Both the position numbers and the translations under genes were made by a program. DNA of 46,409 bases from a virus: the IMG/VR virus record IMGVR_UViG_3300046512_000061, positions 1 through 46,409 of that record, one strand, 5' to 3'. Every line of letters begins with the position of its first letter. The first letter of the stretch is position 1. Below are positions 31,552 through 40,006 of the stretch, one piece after another. Under the pieces are notes generated by a model. It saw only the letters and a list, made by a program, of their open reading frames with translations, was not told where the DNA came from and searched no databases.

Positions 31552-32936
31552 TGCGTAACCTCAGTTCGTGCGGCCTGAACTGCTTTAAGCAGGAACAGTT
31601 CGGCTAGATCCTTTTGGGTTTGGGGGTCCAATACTGGCGTAGGGTCAACAGGGGCTGACACTGCGGGTTGCGCGGTTGTGGTATTACTCGGCAGTTTGTT
31701 ATTGCGAACTTCGTTAAGGGGGAAATCCTGCTGTTGCATATAGACAGTATCGCCGCCGGGGAGGGGCTTCAGATTGAATTCGATACGAGCATCGTTAATC
31801 GTTTCAATACTGCCGTCAACCAAGTCGCGGTGGTAAGCAGCTTTCTTGCCGGAGTCCATACGCATAAGGACGCTCTCGTCCAGGTCGATTTTGTAAGGCG
31901 CGGCGTTCAGCCCTTCGGTAAGAAGAGTTTCCATGGCCTGCATAGGGGCCTGCAAGGCGTCATCGAAGTAGAGCTGGTTGATCGCGTCCACGCCTAATCC
32001 CGAAGGGATCGTTCCCAAGCCGATTTTAAAAGGTGGAATCCCGAACGGCTGACAGATCTGCTCATCGGAGTAACGCAATTGCTCGACCATCTGCGAGTCA
32101 ACTGATTTCGATGCCAAGGAAACGAATTGCAGGCCGTCGCCTACTACCGCAACTTTCCCGGCTTTGTCGCCTGTAAAATTAGTGTTCCAGTGCTCCGACA
32201 AGCGTTTAGCCGAGTCATCACTGATCGCACCTGGTGCCGAGAGGATGCCTGAAGGTTGTGCGTTATTGCCGAAGAACTCGGACGAGGATCGCAAAATACG
32301 CATGTTCTTCAGCGCAGGCAAATACGCGGCGGCAATCGGGGGTAATCCGATAAGCGGGTGGTACGGGCAGATGCAGCGATCATGGATGATCTCCGAAGCG
32401 GGAACGACCATGTCGTCATACTCATTCGGGACCAAGTTCAAATAATCATTGTTGAGCTGGTAGAAGACTTCCCCACTCTCTGAGATCAAAGGCATGACTC
32501 GGTAGGGATCGAGAATATACAACGCTACCACTACGCCGCGATTGTCGCGCTCTTTTAAAACGTAGGTATTACCTTGCGTAATTCGCGAAAGCGCCCACCT
32601 TTCCCGGAACTGCTGTGCGGTCTGGTAATGGTTCGGCTTACGCAATACCGGAGAGAAAGAAGGACTATCGGTTTCTGACCACACGCCATTCGAGTCTCGT
32701 TGCATCAGGACAAAAGGGATTTTGCCGATGTCCGTAGCAATGCGAGAGATACAAGCATAGAGGGCAGGATAATTCAGCAAACTCTCGAGCTTCTCTTCCT
32801 TGTTGCGCTGCCAAGCTCCCGTAAACGACTCCCGGATGATCGGCCACCAGCCTTGCCCGACAGGCACGTTCGATAGCGTCTTCTCTACCGTAGACGCTTG
32901 ACGGTTGCGGGTTACCTCAAATCCGAGAAGGCGCAT
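31548..32936 (-). CDS. Portal protein, HK97 family (462 aa)
   Basis: LLNYPALYACISRIATDIGKIPF, QFRERWALSRITQGNTYV, NAQPSGILSAPG, SDEQICQPFGIPPFKIGL and ETINDARIEFNLKPLPGGD are hallmark segments of HK97-type portal proteins. The portal forms the dodecameric DNA entry channel. Length is normal. It lies downstream of the capsid gene instead of between terminase and protease, a rearranged order. Confidence 0.95.
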   Translation of the reverse strand: MRLLGFEVTRNRQASTVEKTLSNVPVGQGWWPIIRESFTGAWQRNKEEKLESLLNYPALYACISRIATDIGKIPFVLMQRDSNGVWSETDSPSFSPVLRKPNHYQTAQQFRERWALSRITQGNTYVLKERDNRGVVVALYILDPYRVMPLISESGEVFYQLNNDYLNLVPNEYDDMVVPASEIIHDRCICPYHPLIGLPPIAAAYLPALKNMRILRSSSEFFGNNAQPSGILSAPGAISDDSAKRLSEHWNTNFTGDKAGKVAVVGDGLQFVSLASKSVDSQMVEQLRYSDEQICQPFGIPPFKIGLGTIPSGLGVDAINQLYFDDALQAPMQAMETLLTEGLNAAPYKIDLDESVLMRMDSGKKAAYHRDLVDGSIETINDARIEFNLKPLPGGDTVYMQQQDFPLNEVRNNKLPSNTTTAQPAVSAPVDPTPVLDPQTQKDLAELFLLKAVQAARTEVTQ

Positions 32937-33232
32937 TACACTAGATCTCGAGAGGAGATAACGGCTTCTACGTCCGATTTCTTGATCCGGCCGTCTTTGC
33001 CTGTGCCGGTCACCGTAGCCAAATCGACTTTATTCTCTTCGGCGAAAGCAGCGATCTCTTTCGAGGCCAAGGGGCCTTCGACGCTGGATTTGCTTTCTCG
33101 GGACTGGAAGTCGGCCTCATCAGTCGAAACCGCGTACGTACCGTGGCCCAATTTGCGCAGAGTCTCGGCGTAACGACGAGCCATCAAAACCTTTTTGCCG
33201 CCCCGGCCGTACACGAATTCAACTTTAGACAT
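32936..33232 (-). CDS. Small protein with E3-binding-like domain (98 aa)
   Basis: The ATG at 33232 overlaps no other gene and is preferred to ATG at 33247. Residues 1-38 form a short beta-alpha unit (KVEFVYGRGGKKVLMARRYAETL). Residues about 57-93 (KEIAAFAEENKVDLATVTG followed by TGKDGRIKKSDVEAVI) closely match the peripheral subunit-binding fold of dihydrolipoamide acyltransferases. In a phage head operon it probably serves protein-protein binding, not metabolism. It overlaps the portal gene by one base. Confidence 0.65.
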   Translation of the reverse strand: MSKVEFVYGRGGKKVLMARRYAETLRKLGHGTYAVSTDEADFQSRESKSSVEGPLASKEIAAFAEENKVDLATVTGTGKDGRIKKSDVEAVISSRDLV

Positions 33233-33276
33233 GCTAAAAACCCTCAAATTTGTCCGCAGTGTAACAGACTAGCTCG

Positions 33277-34533
33277 TTACTGTAGAACTTCCTGCTGCGT
33301 GGTATTGATCGTCGCCGAAGCGGTTCCGGTTACCCCACCAACACGAAGTCGAACGAATTTACCCCCCGGGATGTATCGGCAGATCGTCCAGTTGTTGCCC
33401 TGGACTTGGTTAAGGACGATCGCCAGGGTGATAGTGTTGCTGTATGTCTGTTGTGCTTTGGTAGTCCAGTCGCCCGGGGTGGTGCTGTTCGTGTCGGCCG
33501 TTTCGAGGAATACGCTAGCCGAGGAAGGGCCGCCGATTGTCGAAGTCGTGCTGAAAGACCCTTCGTAGCAAGCCTGCACGACACGCGTAGAAGAGATCTG
33601 GTAACCCGTAGCGGCGGTAGAGCTTACCAAAGTGCGCCCGGGCGAGTCGTTCAATGCGAGAGCCGTACCAGAAGTTACGCGCCCTTGAGCATCGGTTGTG
33701 ACGCTAGCGTAAGTTCCTGCCGTGCCAGTGTTGGGCAGACTGATAGTACCGGTCGTGGTGATCGTTCCCCCGGATAAGCCAGTGCCAGCGGTTACGCTGA
33801 CAACGCTACCAGTGCCCGGCACCCCCGTTGCGCCGGTAGCTCCGGTTAAACCGATCGGGCCCTGTAGTCCTGTATCACCCTTCACCCCTTGAATACCTTG
33901 CGTCCCGGTGGCGCCGGTAAGACCAGTTGGGCCTTGTGAGCCTGTATCCCCTTTTACTCCCTGCGCGCCGCTAGCACCCGTCGCACCTTGCAATCCTGTA
34001 TCACCCTTCGCACCTTGAGAGCCGGTAGCACCCGTAGGCCCAGTTAGCCCCTGTAAACCAGTATCACCTTTAACTCCTGGCGAACCCTGAGGGCCAGTAT
34101 CGCCCGTGTCACCTTTTACACCTTGGATACCCTGAGTGCCCTCAGAACCAGGTGGGCCTGTTGCTCCTTGGGTTCCGGTATCTCCTTTAGGGCCCTGCGT
34201 GCCAACCGAACCTGTCGCGCCTTGGACCCCCTGAATACCCTGCATCCCGGTATCTCCTTTAGGGCCTACCGCGCCTTGTGGCCCCGGCGGACCTTCTGGA
34301 ACCGTAGAGGAGATAGTCGAGCCGGTGAGTGTCAGCCCTTGCCCCACTGTTACCCAGTTGGGCAGCAGCGTGGACGTGTTGTAGATCAGCAAGCCATTGC
34401 TAGGCGGGCTGACCATAAGGCGGGTGATCCAACCGTTATTAGTCAGGTTGCGTTGCTCTACCGCTACGTCAGAAGCCGCACCATGTGCCAAACCGCTGAT
34501 AAATATCAGTGCTGCCAGAATTAACTTTTTCAT
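33277..34533 (-). CDS. Secreted collagen-like protein (418 aa)
   Basis: The ATG at 34533 follows AAGGAC; the upstream ATG at 34551 has no site. Residues 1-18 (MKKLILAALIFISGLAHG) are a textbook signal peptide with cleavage near A19. Residues about 75-225 are Gly-X-Y repeats with many GDTG, GPTG and GIQGVKGDTG units. A C-terminal beta domain follows (TGLSGGTITTTGTISLP, then residues to 418). It may be a trimeric fibre, but a Sec signal is unusual for a virion protein, so export to the envelope or cell surface is possible. Confidence 0.8.
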   Translation of the reverse strand: MKKLILAALIFISGLAHGAASDVAVEQRNLTNNGWITRLMVSPPSNGLLIYNTSTLLPNWVTVGQGLTLTGSTISSTVPEGPPGPQGAVGPKGDTGMQGIQGVQGATGSVGTQGPKGDTGTQGATGPPGSEGTQGIQGVKGDTGDTGPQGSPGVKGDTGLQGLTGPTGATGSQGAKGDTGLQGATGASGAQGVKGDTGSQGPTGLTGATGTQGIQGVKGDTGLQGPIGLTGATGATGVPGTGSVVSVTAGTGLSGGTITTTGTISLPNTGTAGTYASVTTDAQGRVTSGTALALNDSPGRTLVSSTAATGYQISSTRVVQACYEGSFSTTSTIGGPSSASVFLETADTNSTTPGDWTTKAQQTYSNTITLAIVLNQVQGNNWTICRYIPGGKFVRLRVGGVTGTASATINTTQQEVLQ

Positions 34534-34955
34534 GCTGTAGTCCTTACCCATTCGTCCGTACCGATGTTTTGCAAAGCGTGAGAGTCAGATGCGAAAAGTT
34601 CAGTCGGAGGGTTGTTGACGATGCTCGGCGGCATGAAAGTCACGGCGCCCACGTCGATCATCGAAACAAGGCGAGTGATTTGCCCCAACCGCTGGAATTC
34701 GCCGGTAGGCAACTGGATGACCAAGGAATCGATCGGCGCGCTATCCTCGATTACTACGATACCGTTTTGCCGGTTCTGAAGAACCGTAAGCGTAGAACCG
34801 CTGGCCGGGGAAACTCTTTGGACAAAGGACGCAGCATTTTCGCCAGCTTGGGCAGTCAGGGCAATACGCTGAAGCACGTCATTCGTAAGAGCACGACTAG
34901 GAACGCCCGTTGGGGGAACAGCGGCGTTTATTTCTGCAGGCGTAGGATTCGCCAT
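34530..34955 (-). CDS. Putative virion decoration protein (141 aa)
   Basis: Located immediately upstream of the collagen-like gene, with overlapping codons. Beta-rich sequence (SGSTLTVLQNRQNGIVVIED, SLVIQLPTGEFQRLGQ) with an N-terminal helical tail, similar in style to capsid-decoration or fibre-base proteins. The family was not identified. Confidence 0.55.
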   Translation of the reverse strand: MANPTPAEINAAVPPTGVPSRALTNDVLQRIALTAQAGENAASFVQRVSPASGSTLTVLQNRQNGIVVIEDSAPIDSLVIQLPTGEFQRLGQITRLVSMIDVGAVTFMPPSIVNNPPTELFASDSHALQNIGTDEWVRTTA

Positions 34956-34959
34956 AATC

Positions 34960-35076
34960 TTAACTCCATTCCGTCGGACCGTCCCATGGGGTGGACATAT
35001 CCCATAAAATCATAGAATCGCCGCAATCCGCGCCAATCCAACAAATCAAATCTAAGTTTTTAACAAAGCCGATCAT
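34960..35076 (-). CDS. Small tryptophan-rich protein (38 aa)
   Basis: An ORF starting on an ATG that overlaps the stop of a shorter upstream ORF and ending five bases before the decoration gene. Three Cys/Trp-rich segments (LICWIGADCGDSMILWDM). It fits the gap exactly and has no long overlap, so coding is plausible but unproved. Confidence 0.35.
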   Translation of the reverse strand: MIGFVKNLDLICWIGADCGDSMILWDMSTPWDGPTEWS

Positions 35077-35129
35077 AGCGATACGCTCAGAAATCCGACT
35101 TTCCCGATTGGGGCGATAGCGTCAATCAT
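35073..35129 (-). CDS. Possible 18-aa leader peptide
   Basis: MIDAIAPIGKVGFLSVSL follows a strong GGGAGG ribosome site and is translationally coupled to the small gene at 34960. It lies between the post-capsid terminator and the decoration gene. It may serve as a ribosome-loading leader. Very short, so treated with caution. Confidence 0.3.
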   Translation of the reverse strand: MIDAIAPIGKVGFLSVSL

Positions 35130-35145
35130 GTCCTAGCCTCCCATA

Positions 35146-35170
35146 AAAGAAAAGGGCCTCGCGGCCCTTT
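35146..35170 (-). terminator. Rho-independent terminator after the capsid gene
   Basis: AAAGGGCC at 35151-35158 and GGCCCTTT at 35163-35170 form a perfect 8-bp stem with a four-base loop. On the minus strand the stem is followed by TTTTCTTTT. It lies 15 bases after the capsid stop and would reduce transcription into the portal genes, so capsid protein is favoured. Confidence 0.85.
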
Positions 35171-35185
35171 CCAGTTTCTTAGCTC

Positions 35186-37171
35186 TTACGAGCCCCAGCT
35201 CACACCGGTGAGGTACGCGACTGCAGAAGCACGACGGCGGGCCCAGTTGATGGTGCGCTCGGCACGGAAACCAACCAGGTTACGCTGCCACAGGCTGACC
35301 ATTACGGTAGCTGCGGTGCTTGGGTTATCCGGCGCGTTGTCCATCTGCAAAGAAGCTTCGGTGGACATCGACAGGTCGATACCGCCTTCGTCCGCCTCGT
35401 AGATGTCGCTCGCGTTAACCAGTGCGACAATACCGCCCGAGGAATCGGTAGGCAGATATTCCGACACAATCACCGGCAAGCCGAAGAAAGTACCGCCCAT
35501 CATGCCGATGCCGGGGAATTCGGTTTGGCCGAGAGGGTTCTGCATCAGGCTCAGCGCCAGCGCGGTCACCGAGGACATGATCCAAACGCCGGAGGTCGGA
35601 GCGTTGTTAGCCTGGATGAAGGCGGTGAACAGAGCTTTGATGTCGGCGCGAACTGCGTCGGCGTCGTTGCCGCTGGAAGGAATGCCCGCTACGCCGTTCA
35701 GGATCGAAGCGGGGGAAACGCCAGCTACCGCGGCTTTGGCCGGGTTGATGAAGTCGATGTCGAGACGTTCACGCAGTGCAGCGGCCAGGGTGTCGCGGAT
35801 CAAGCCGTCAGCAGACGGATTGGAATCGCGGATCAGTTCCATGGTGGCTACGGCGATGTTGGCGACTTTCAGCGGTTCGATGGTGGTGCGGGTGAAATCC
35901 ATTTTGGTCAAAGGCTTGGCCTGACCTTCACCTACCCAGTAGCCATCGCCGCCGGAAGTTTGTCCGATCAGCGCGGTACGGAACGGCACTCGGCGCAGCG
36001 ACGGCACGCCAGCTTGACCGAAACGGCCCAGGATGGTTTGAGGACGCAGGAAAGCGACGAAGTCAGCGAAAACACTGGTTTCTTCACCGACCAGGGGGGC
36101 CGCCCAAGTGGTTTGGGTAGTGGTGCCTGGCGCGACAGCAGCTTTGGTCACGAGACGTTGGGTAGCCTCGATAACGCCTTCCTGGCCGTCATACAGCGAC
36201 TTGGCGATGCCGATAGCGTCGCGATGTTCCAAGTGACCCAGGGCGAGGCATTTAGCGGCACGGGCGAAGGCGATGCCCGGTTCCAGCTTCTGTGTGTTCT
36301 TTACACGTACCGACAGGCCGGTATTGTCGACGGTGCGGATGCGGTTTTCTTGCTCGGTAACCGGCTTGGCCGATTTAGCCTGAGCGGTCTGCATGCCTTT
36401 CAAACGAGCGATGTGTTTGTTCACCGCGCCGACTTCAGCTTCGAGGGTGTCGAAAGCTTCAGATTGCTCGGCGTCTAGAGTGGTGCCATCTTCGGATGCT
36501 TTATCCATGATGGTCGACATTTCGGCCGACTTGGAAACGAGGGTAGCCTCGAATTCCGCGATTTGTTCAGCGATGGTTTTCATGTTGATGCCCTCCTCGG
36601 GCTTCGGAACTTTAGGAGTTTGCTTTAGAACGGGTGCCGAAGCGCCGGCGGGTGTGCGGATCTGGACTACTGGAACAACCGATTTGCCAAGCGCGGCCAG
36701 CTGTTTTCGAGATACAGATTTCACAGAAGTAATTCGGCCTTGAGTATTACACGGGATAGTTACTGCGGAAAGCTCAAACCAGTCCCATTTCAAAAACTTA
36801 GAGCCCCAAGTCCCCTCGATCCTAGCACTTTCAATCGGCAGGAAACCAATAGAGAGTCCTCGAACCAAGCCGGCTTTAATGGTCTGCCAGGCCTCGTCCA
36901 AGCGCGATTTAAGATCGCCCTCTTCGTCCACTTTGGCGACCTGCACTTTCACTTCGATGCCTTTCGAAGTTACAACAGCTTCGATAACGTGGCCGATAGG
37001 CTCGTCCATTTCGTGTTGCCACAAGAAAGGCATCGGCAAAGTGAATTGGGCGCCTTCGGGAACCATGATGTCTTCAGAGCGATCAGGAGAAGGCGTAGTA
37101 GCCACGCCCGTGATAATCCGCTCATCTTCGTTGACGGCCTTAACCGTCATCATGCTATAGGCTCTGTTCAT
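35186..37171 (-). CDS. Fused prohead protease-major capsid protein, HK97 type (661 aa)
   Basis: N-terminal residues 1-165 are an S78/U35-type prohead protease: FLWQHEMDEPIGHV with His53 and AGLVRGLSIGF with Ser107. Residues 197-270 (beginning MKTIAEQIAEFE) are a coiled-coil delta/scaffold region. The capsid fold follows, with VGEETSVFADFVAFLRPQTI, FTRTTIEPLKVANIAVAT, GLIRDTLAAALRERLDIDF and a C-terminal YLTGVSWGS. A strong internal ribosome site precedes residue 197, so free capsid protein may also be made. Confidence 0.93.
   Translation of the reverse strand: MNRAYSMMTVKAVNEDERIITGVATTPSPDRSEDIMVPEGAQFTLPMPFLWQHEMDEPIGHVIEAVVTSKGIEVKVQVAKVDEEGDLKSRLDEAWQTIKAGLVRGLSIGFLPIESARIEGTWGSKFLKWDWFELSAVTIPCNTQGRITSVKSVSRKQLAALGKSVVPVVQIRTPAGASAPVLKQTPKVPKPEEGINMKTIAEQIAEFEATLVSKSAEMSTIMDKASEDGTTLDAEQSEAFDTLEAEVGAVNKHIARLKGMQTAQAKSAKPVTEQENRIRTVDNTGLSVRVKNTQKLEPGIAFARAAKCLALGHLEHRDAIGIAKSLYDGQEGVIEATQRLVTKAAVAPGTTTQTTWAAPLVGEETSVFADFVAFLRPQTILGRFGQAGVPSLRRVPFRTALIGQTSGGDGYWVGEGQAKPLTKMDFTRTTIEPLKVANIAVATMELIRDSNPSADGLIRDTLAAALRERLDIDFINPAKAAVAGVSPASILNGVAGIPSSGNDADAVRADIKALFTAFIQANNAPTSGVWIMSSVTALALSLMQNPLGQTEFPGIGMMGGTFFGLPVIVSEYLPTDSSGGIVALVNASDIYEADEGGIDLSMSTEASLQMDNAPDNPSTAATVMVSLWQRNLVGFRAERTINWARRRASAVAYLTGVSWGS
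36583..36598 (-). promoter_or_regulatory. Internal ribosome site for stand-alone capsid protein
   Basis: On the minus strand GAGGAGGG (36591-36598) lies seven bases before an in-frame ATG at 36581-36583. This is residue 197 of the fusion, at the start of the delta region. It is stronger than the site at the annotated start (GGAG). It would give a 465-aa capsid protein from 36583 to 35186. Confidence 0.65.
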
Positions 37172-37210
37172 ATACAGCTCCGGTAAATTACGCGCACTTT
37201 ACCCTACCCA

Positions 37211-38878
37211 CTAGCCCAAGACAAACATTTGATGTTTCTTGTGCGCTGCCGCGGGATTAAGTGCCATCAATGACACGGCATTGAATAGCGCCATCACCGG
37301 GTCAATCTTGGCGGACCCTGAAGCCTGTTTAGTGATCAGGATGGAGTTTGCACGGGGCTCCACGCGGCAGTTAGAGACGCACCACGACATAAGCGGTTGC
37401 TCAGCGTGCTTTAGTTTCCCTTCGGCCAGGCGTCGTTCAGTGGTCTTAATAGCGCCGCCAAGTTTCCAACCCTGGCTGATGCCAACGATCTTGTCTTCTG
37501 GAATACCTCGGGCCACTAGTTCGTCAAAGATAGCGCCAATGCCTACCGGGTCAACGCCGATCTTATCGAGTAATCCAGTTTCGAAGATCTCCTCGACGAT
37601 GTCGCATAGTTCGGTCACGTCGTCGCCGATACGTTTGACGATCCGAAGGTCACCCTCCCTAGCAAAATCTTCAAACCTGGCCGCTTCCTGAAGGTTTCGT
37701 TTTAGAGCTGAAGGGTGCGCCCACGCGCGCGACCATGTAAGCCAGTCCCCGTTGTCCTTGTCGCGCCCAACCAATGAGAGCCCTAGCAAGTCGTCCAGGC
37801 CGCCGCCGTCGATTCCTACGACAATCACCTCAGCACGCTGTGTTAGGGTCTCTAACGTCACTAGCGTGGCTTGCTCCTGCCAGTAGTCGGCACCGGCCCA
37901 ACGGTCTGTGCGCAGCGCCAGCCCGATTTCCACGTTCAAATACTTCGCCAGGACGTTCAGGGTCTCCGGCTCGCCGGTCTCCTGTGCCTGCTTCAGCTTG
38001 CGTGCGATGTAATCGACGCTGGTCGATCGGCCAAGGTTCGGGTTAGTGATGTAGAAGTTTTCGGGTTTAAGGTAATCCTTATTCTCGATCATCGCCGCCG
38101 GGTACTCGTAGAGCACGGGAAGGAACTGCGGATCGACGATCTCGCCGTCGCGGACCTTGCGCGCATACATCAGCTTCGAACGGAAAACGCCGGCCGGCGG
38201 CTCATCTGACTGAGTGGTCAAGTAGAGAATGAAACCCTCCGGGCGGGACGCCAGGCCGCCGGTCGCTTCAAGCAACATCTTTTCGGCGTTGGGGTTCTTA
38301 CCGAATAAGTGAATCTCGTCGATCAGCACGACAGCGGCCTTCTTACCGCCCACGGTGTTGGTGTCTGCCGCGACAACTTTCAATGTGGCACCCGTGGCTA
38401 AGTGGGTGATCGTGCGCAAGTGGTCTTGCACCTGCATCATGCCCTCCAGTTCTGGATCAGCCTTTACCATGTCCCGCGCCGGGGCGTAGGCATTATCGGC
38501 CACTTCCTTGGTCGGCGCCAAGATGATGAACTCAGCCGACTGCCGCCAATTCTGAATCAGCACAGTCAGCATGATGGCCGCGGCGAAAGTGGATTTGGAG
38601 TTCTTCTTGGCGATGAGCAGAAAAAATTCCTTGATCATCTGCATCCCGTCGTCCGGGTTATACGCACCGAAGATCGCACCGGCCAGGTCATCCGTCCAGG
38701 GTTCGCAAGCTTCGCCAATAGTCGGGCTGCCCGGGGCGTCTACGATCCGCAGCAGATGCAAGACCTGCAGGGCGGCTGCAGCCGAGTCGGGAAACAACGG
38801 AGTGAAGGGAATCAGGCTATCGCCTTTTATGATCCGGTCTTCCCAGTCGGGGCATCGTGTCGTCCAGGTTGGGATCAT
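37211..38878 (-). CDS. terL: Terminase large subunit (555 aa)
   Basis: The ATPase domain has the deviant Walker A IAKKNSKSTF (residues 91-97) and Walker B VVLIDEIHLFG near residue 190. The C-terminal nuclease domain starts VVGIDGGGLDDLLGLSLVGRD near residue 355 and contains further acidic residues (GVDPVG). It packages DNA into the procapsid. It overlaps terS by four bases. Confidence 0.95.
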   Translation of the reverse strand: MIPTWTTRCPDWEDRIIKGDSLIPFTPLFPDSAAAALQVLHLLRIVDAPGSPTIGEACEPWTDDLAGAIFGAYNPDDGMQMIKEFFLLIAKKNSKSTFAAAIMLTVLIQNWRQSAEFIILAPTKEVADNAYAPARDMVKADPELEGMMQVQDHLRTITHLATGATLKVVAADTNTVGGKKAAVVLIDEIHLFGKNPNAEKMLLEATGGLASRPEGFILYLTTQSDEPPAGVFRSKLMYARKVRDGEIVDPQFLPVLYEYPAAMIENKDYLKPENFYITNPNLGRSTSVDYIARKLKQAQETGEPETLNVLAKYLNVEIGLALRTDRWAGADYWQEQATLVTLETLTQRAEVIVVGIDGGGLDDLLGLSLVGRDKDNGDWLTWSRAWAHPSALKRNLQEAARFEDFAREGDLRIVKRIGDDVTELCDIVEEIFETGLLDKIGVDPVGIGAIFDELVARGIPEDKIVGISQGWKLGGAIKTTERRLAEGKLKHAEQPLMSWCVSNCRVEPRANSILITKQASGSAKIDPVMALFNAVSLMALNPAAAHKKHQMFVLG

Positions 38879-39348
38879 TTAGGCACCGCGCGCAATGGCG
38901 CAGCCCGGGCGCCGAACTTGTTCCCTTCTGCCGCTGCCGATGCCGCACCTTCCGCCTTGGTCGCCTTCTTACCTTTCTCCCCGATCTTCGAGTGCTCGAA
39001 AGGCAGCAACGCTTTCGCCGCTTCCAACCTGGCTTTTACACCGGCCTTGGGGCAGTTCATAATCGCGGTTAGGAAAACCTTCGGGTCTTCCGTTTCAGGG
39101 ATTTCTATGGTTGCCAGTTCGGCCGCCGCATCATCTTCTGAAGCCTGCTCGGTTGAACCAGGTTTAGTTGGCTTTACGCCGGAGGTCGAAATACCGACGG
39201 CTGCCAGTGCGGCCACGATTGCGGGGTGTTTGCGCATACGAAAGCCCGCAGCCTTTGGCGATTTCAAACCCGCTGAAATAGCGGCCTGCTCGGGTTTCTC
39301 CCCTCGTAGCGTGGCTTTGAAGAACAGTTCTTGGGTTTCGTTGAGCAT
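38875..39348 (-). CDS. terS: Terminase small subunit (157 aa)
   Basis: An N-terminal HTH-like segment (ETQELFFKATLRGEKPEQAAISAGLKSPKAAG-type, residues 4-36) and the C-terminal PKVFLTAIMNCPKAGVKARLEAAKALLPFEHSKIG segment match small terminase subunits. Followed directly by terL. The repeat-rich gap upstream is a natural recognition site. Confidence 0.82.
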   Translation of the reverse strand: MLNETQELFFKATLRGEKPEQAAISAGLKSPKAAGFRMRKHPAIVAALAAVGISTSGVKPTKPGSTEQASEDDAAAELATIEIPETEDPKVFLTAIMNCPKAGVKARLEAAKALLPFEHSKIGEKGKKATKAEGAASAAAEGNKFGARAAPLRAVPK

Positions 39349-39643
39349 GTGTTGTTACCTGCGTGTTACTCGTGTTTGGAGGGTAACACGGGTGGCAAAG
39401 CCTATAGCACAATTAAATCTCTAAAAGGGGTCGGCGCGATCAGGGCAGGAAAGTGTGGCACGCCACTGCCCCACCCCCCGGATGCACCAAAATGGGTCAA
39501 AAATCGTGCGAATCGTTCTCATTTGCGTGAAAATCGTGCATTTTGCATGCTCGGGGCACATTGAACGCGAACCGTTTGCATTTGAGTCATGCAATTTGCA
39601 TGATTGGTACTGAAGGCTGCGTCGAACGCGCAACCGGTGCGGA
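39349..39643. other. Repeat-rich non-coding region; candidate packaging (cos/pac) site
   Basis: No credible gene in 295 bases. GTGTTAC at 39363-39369 is inverted as GTAACAC at 39383-39389. AAAATCGTGC is repeated exactly at 39500-39509 and 39530-39539 (30 bases apart). ATTTGC-type units sit at 39521, 39541, 39574 and 39594, spaced 20, 33 and 20. The region lies between terS and an HNH gene, where packaging sites of HK97-like phages are found. Confidence 0.55.
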
Positions 39644-40006
39644 TCACCCTCTACGCGCAGCGCCTACGCCATCTGCTGCCGTCTTGATCCCGTGGCAAGG
39701 CTTGCACAGGGGCTGCCAATTGCCCTCGCTGTCCCAGAACAGCTTCATGTCGCCTCGATGGTCAACGATGTGGTCGACCACGTTGGCCGCGGTCACCTTG
39801 CCCTGCGCCTCGCACATCCTGCAGAGCGGATGCTTCGCCAGGTAGGCGAGGCGGGCACGCTGCCACTTCCCACCGTACCCACGCTGCGCTGTGGTCAGCC
39901 CTTCGCGCCATGCGTCAGGGTTCAACATCTGCACCGACTGGGTACTGACCTCACGCGCTCGTGTGGGCTGCATGGTGACGCGTGACTTAGCCACCTGATT
40001 GGTCAT
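39644..40006 (-). CDS. HNH endonuclease next to terminase (120 aa)
   Basis: CRMCEAQGKVTAANVVDHIVDH and NWQPLCKPCHGIKTAAD form a compact HNH motif with two CxxC zinc pairs. In HK97-type phages a small HNH protein beside the terminase is known to take part in cos cleavage and packaging, and the position here fits. Start at 40006 (ATG), overlapping the upstream stop by 20 bases; the downstream ATG at 39973 is an alternative. Confidence 0.85.
   Translation of the reverse strand: MTNQVAKSRVTMQPTRAREVSTQSVQMLNPDAWREGLTTAQRGYGGKWQRARLAYLAKHPLCRMCEAQGKVTAANVVDHIVDHRGDMKLFWDSEGNWQPLCKPCHGIKTAADGVGAARRG

Noticed and set aside
33830-34310. Array of short repeats resembling CRISPR or minisatellite
   Set aside because: The periodicity is 9 bases and encodes Gly-X-Y collagen repeats in frame; there are no unique spacers.
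35525-36478. Plus-strand open frame (317 aa) opposite the capsid gene
   Set aside because: Entirely antisense to the conserved capsid domain, no domain or start signals.
38402-39424. Plus-strand open frame (340 aa) opposite terminase
   Set aside because: Antisense to the terminase genes, low-complexity translation.
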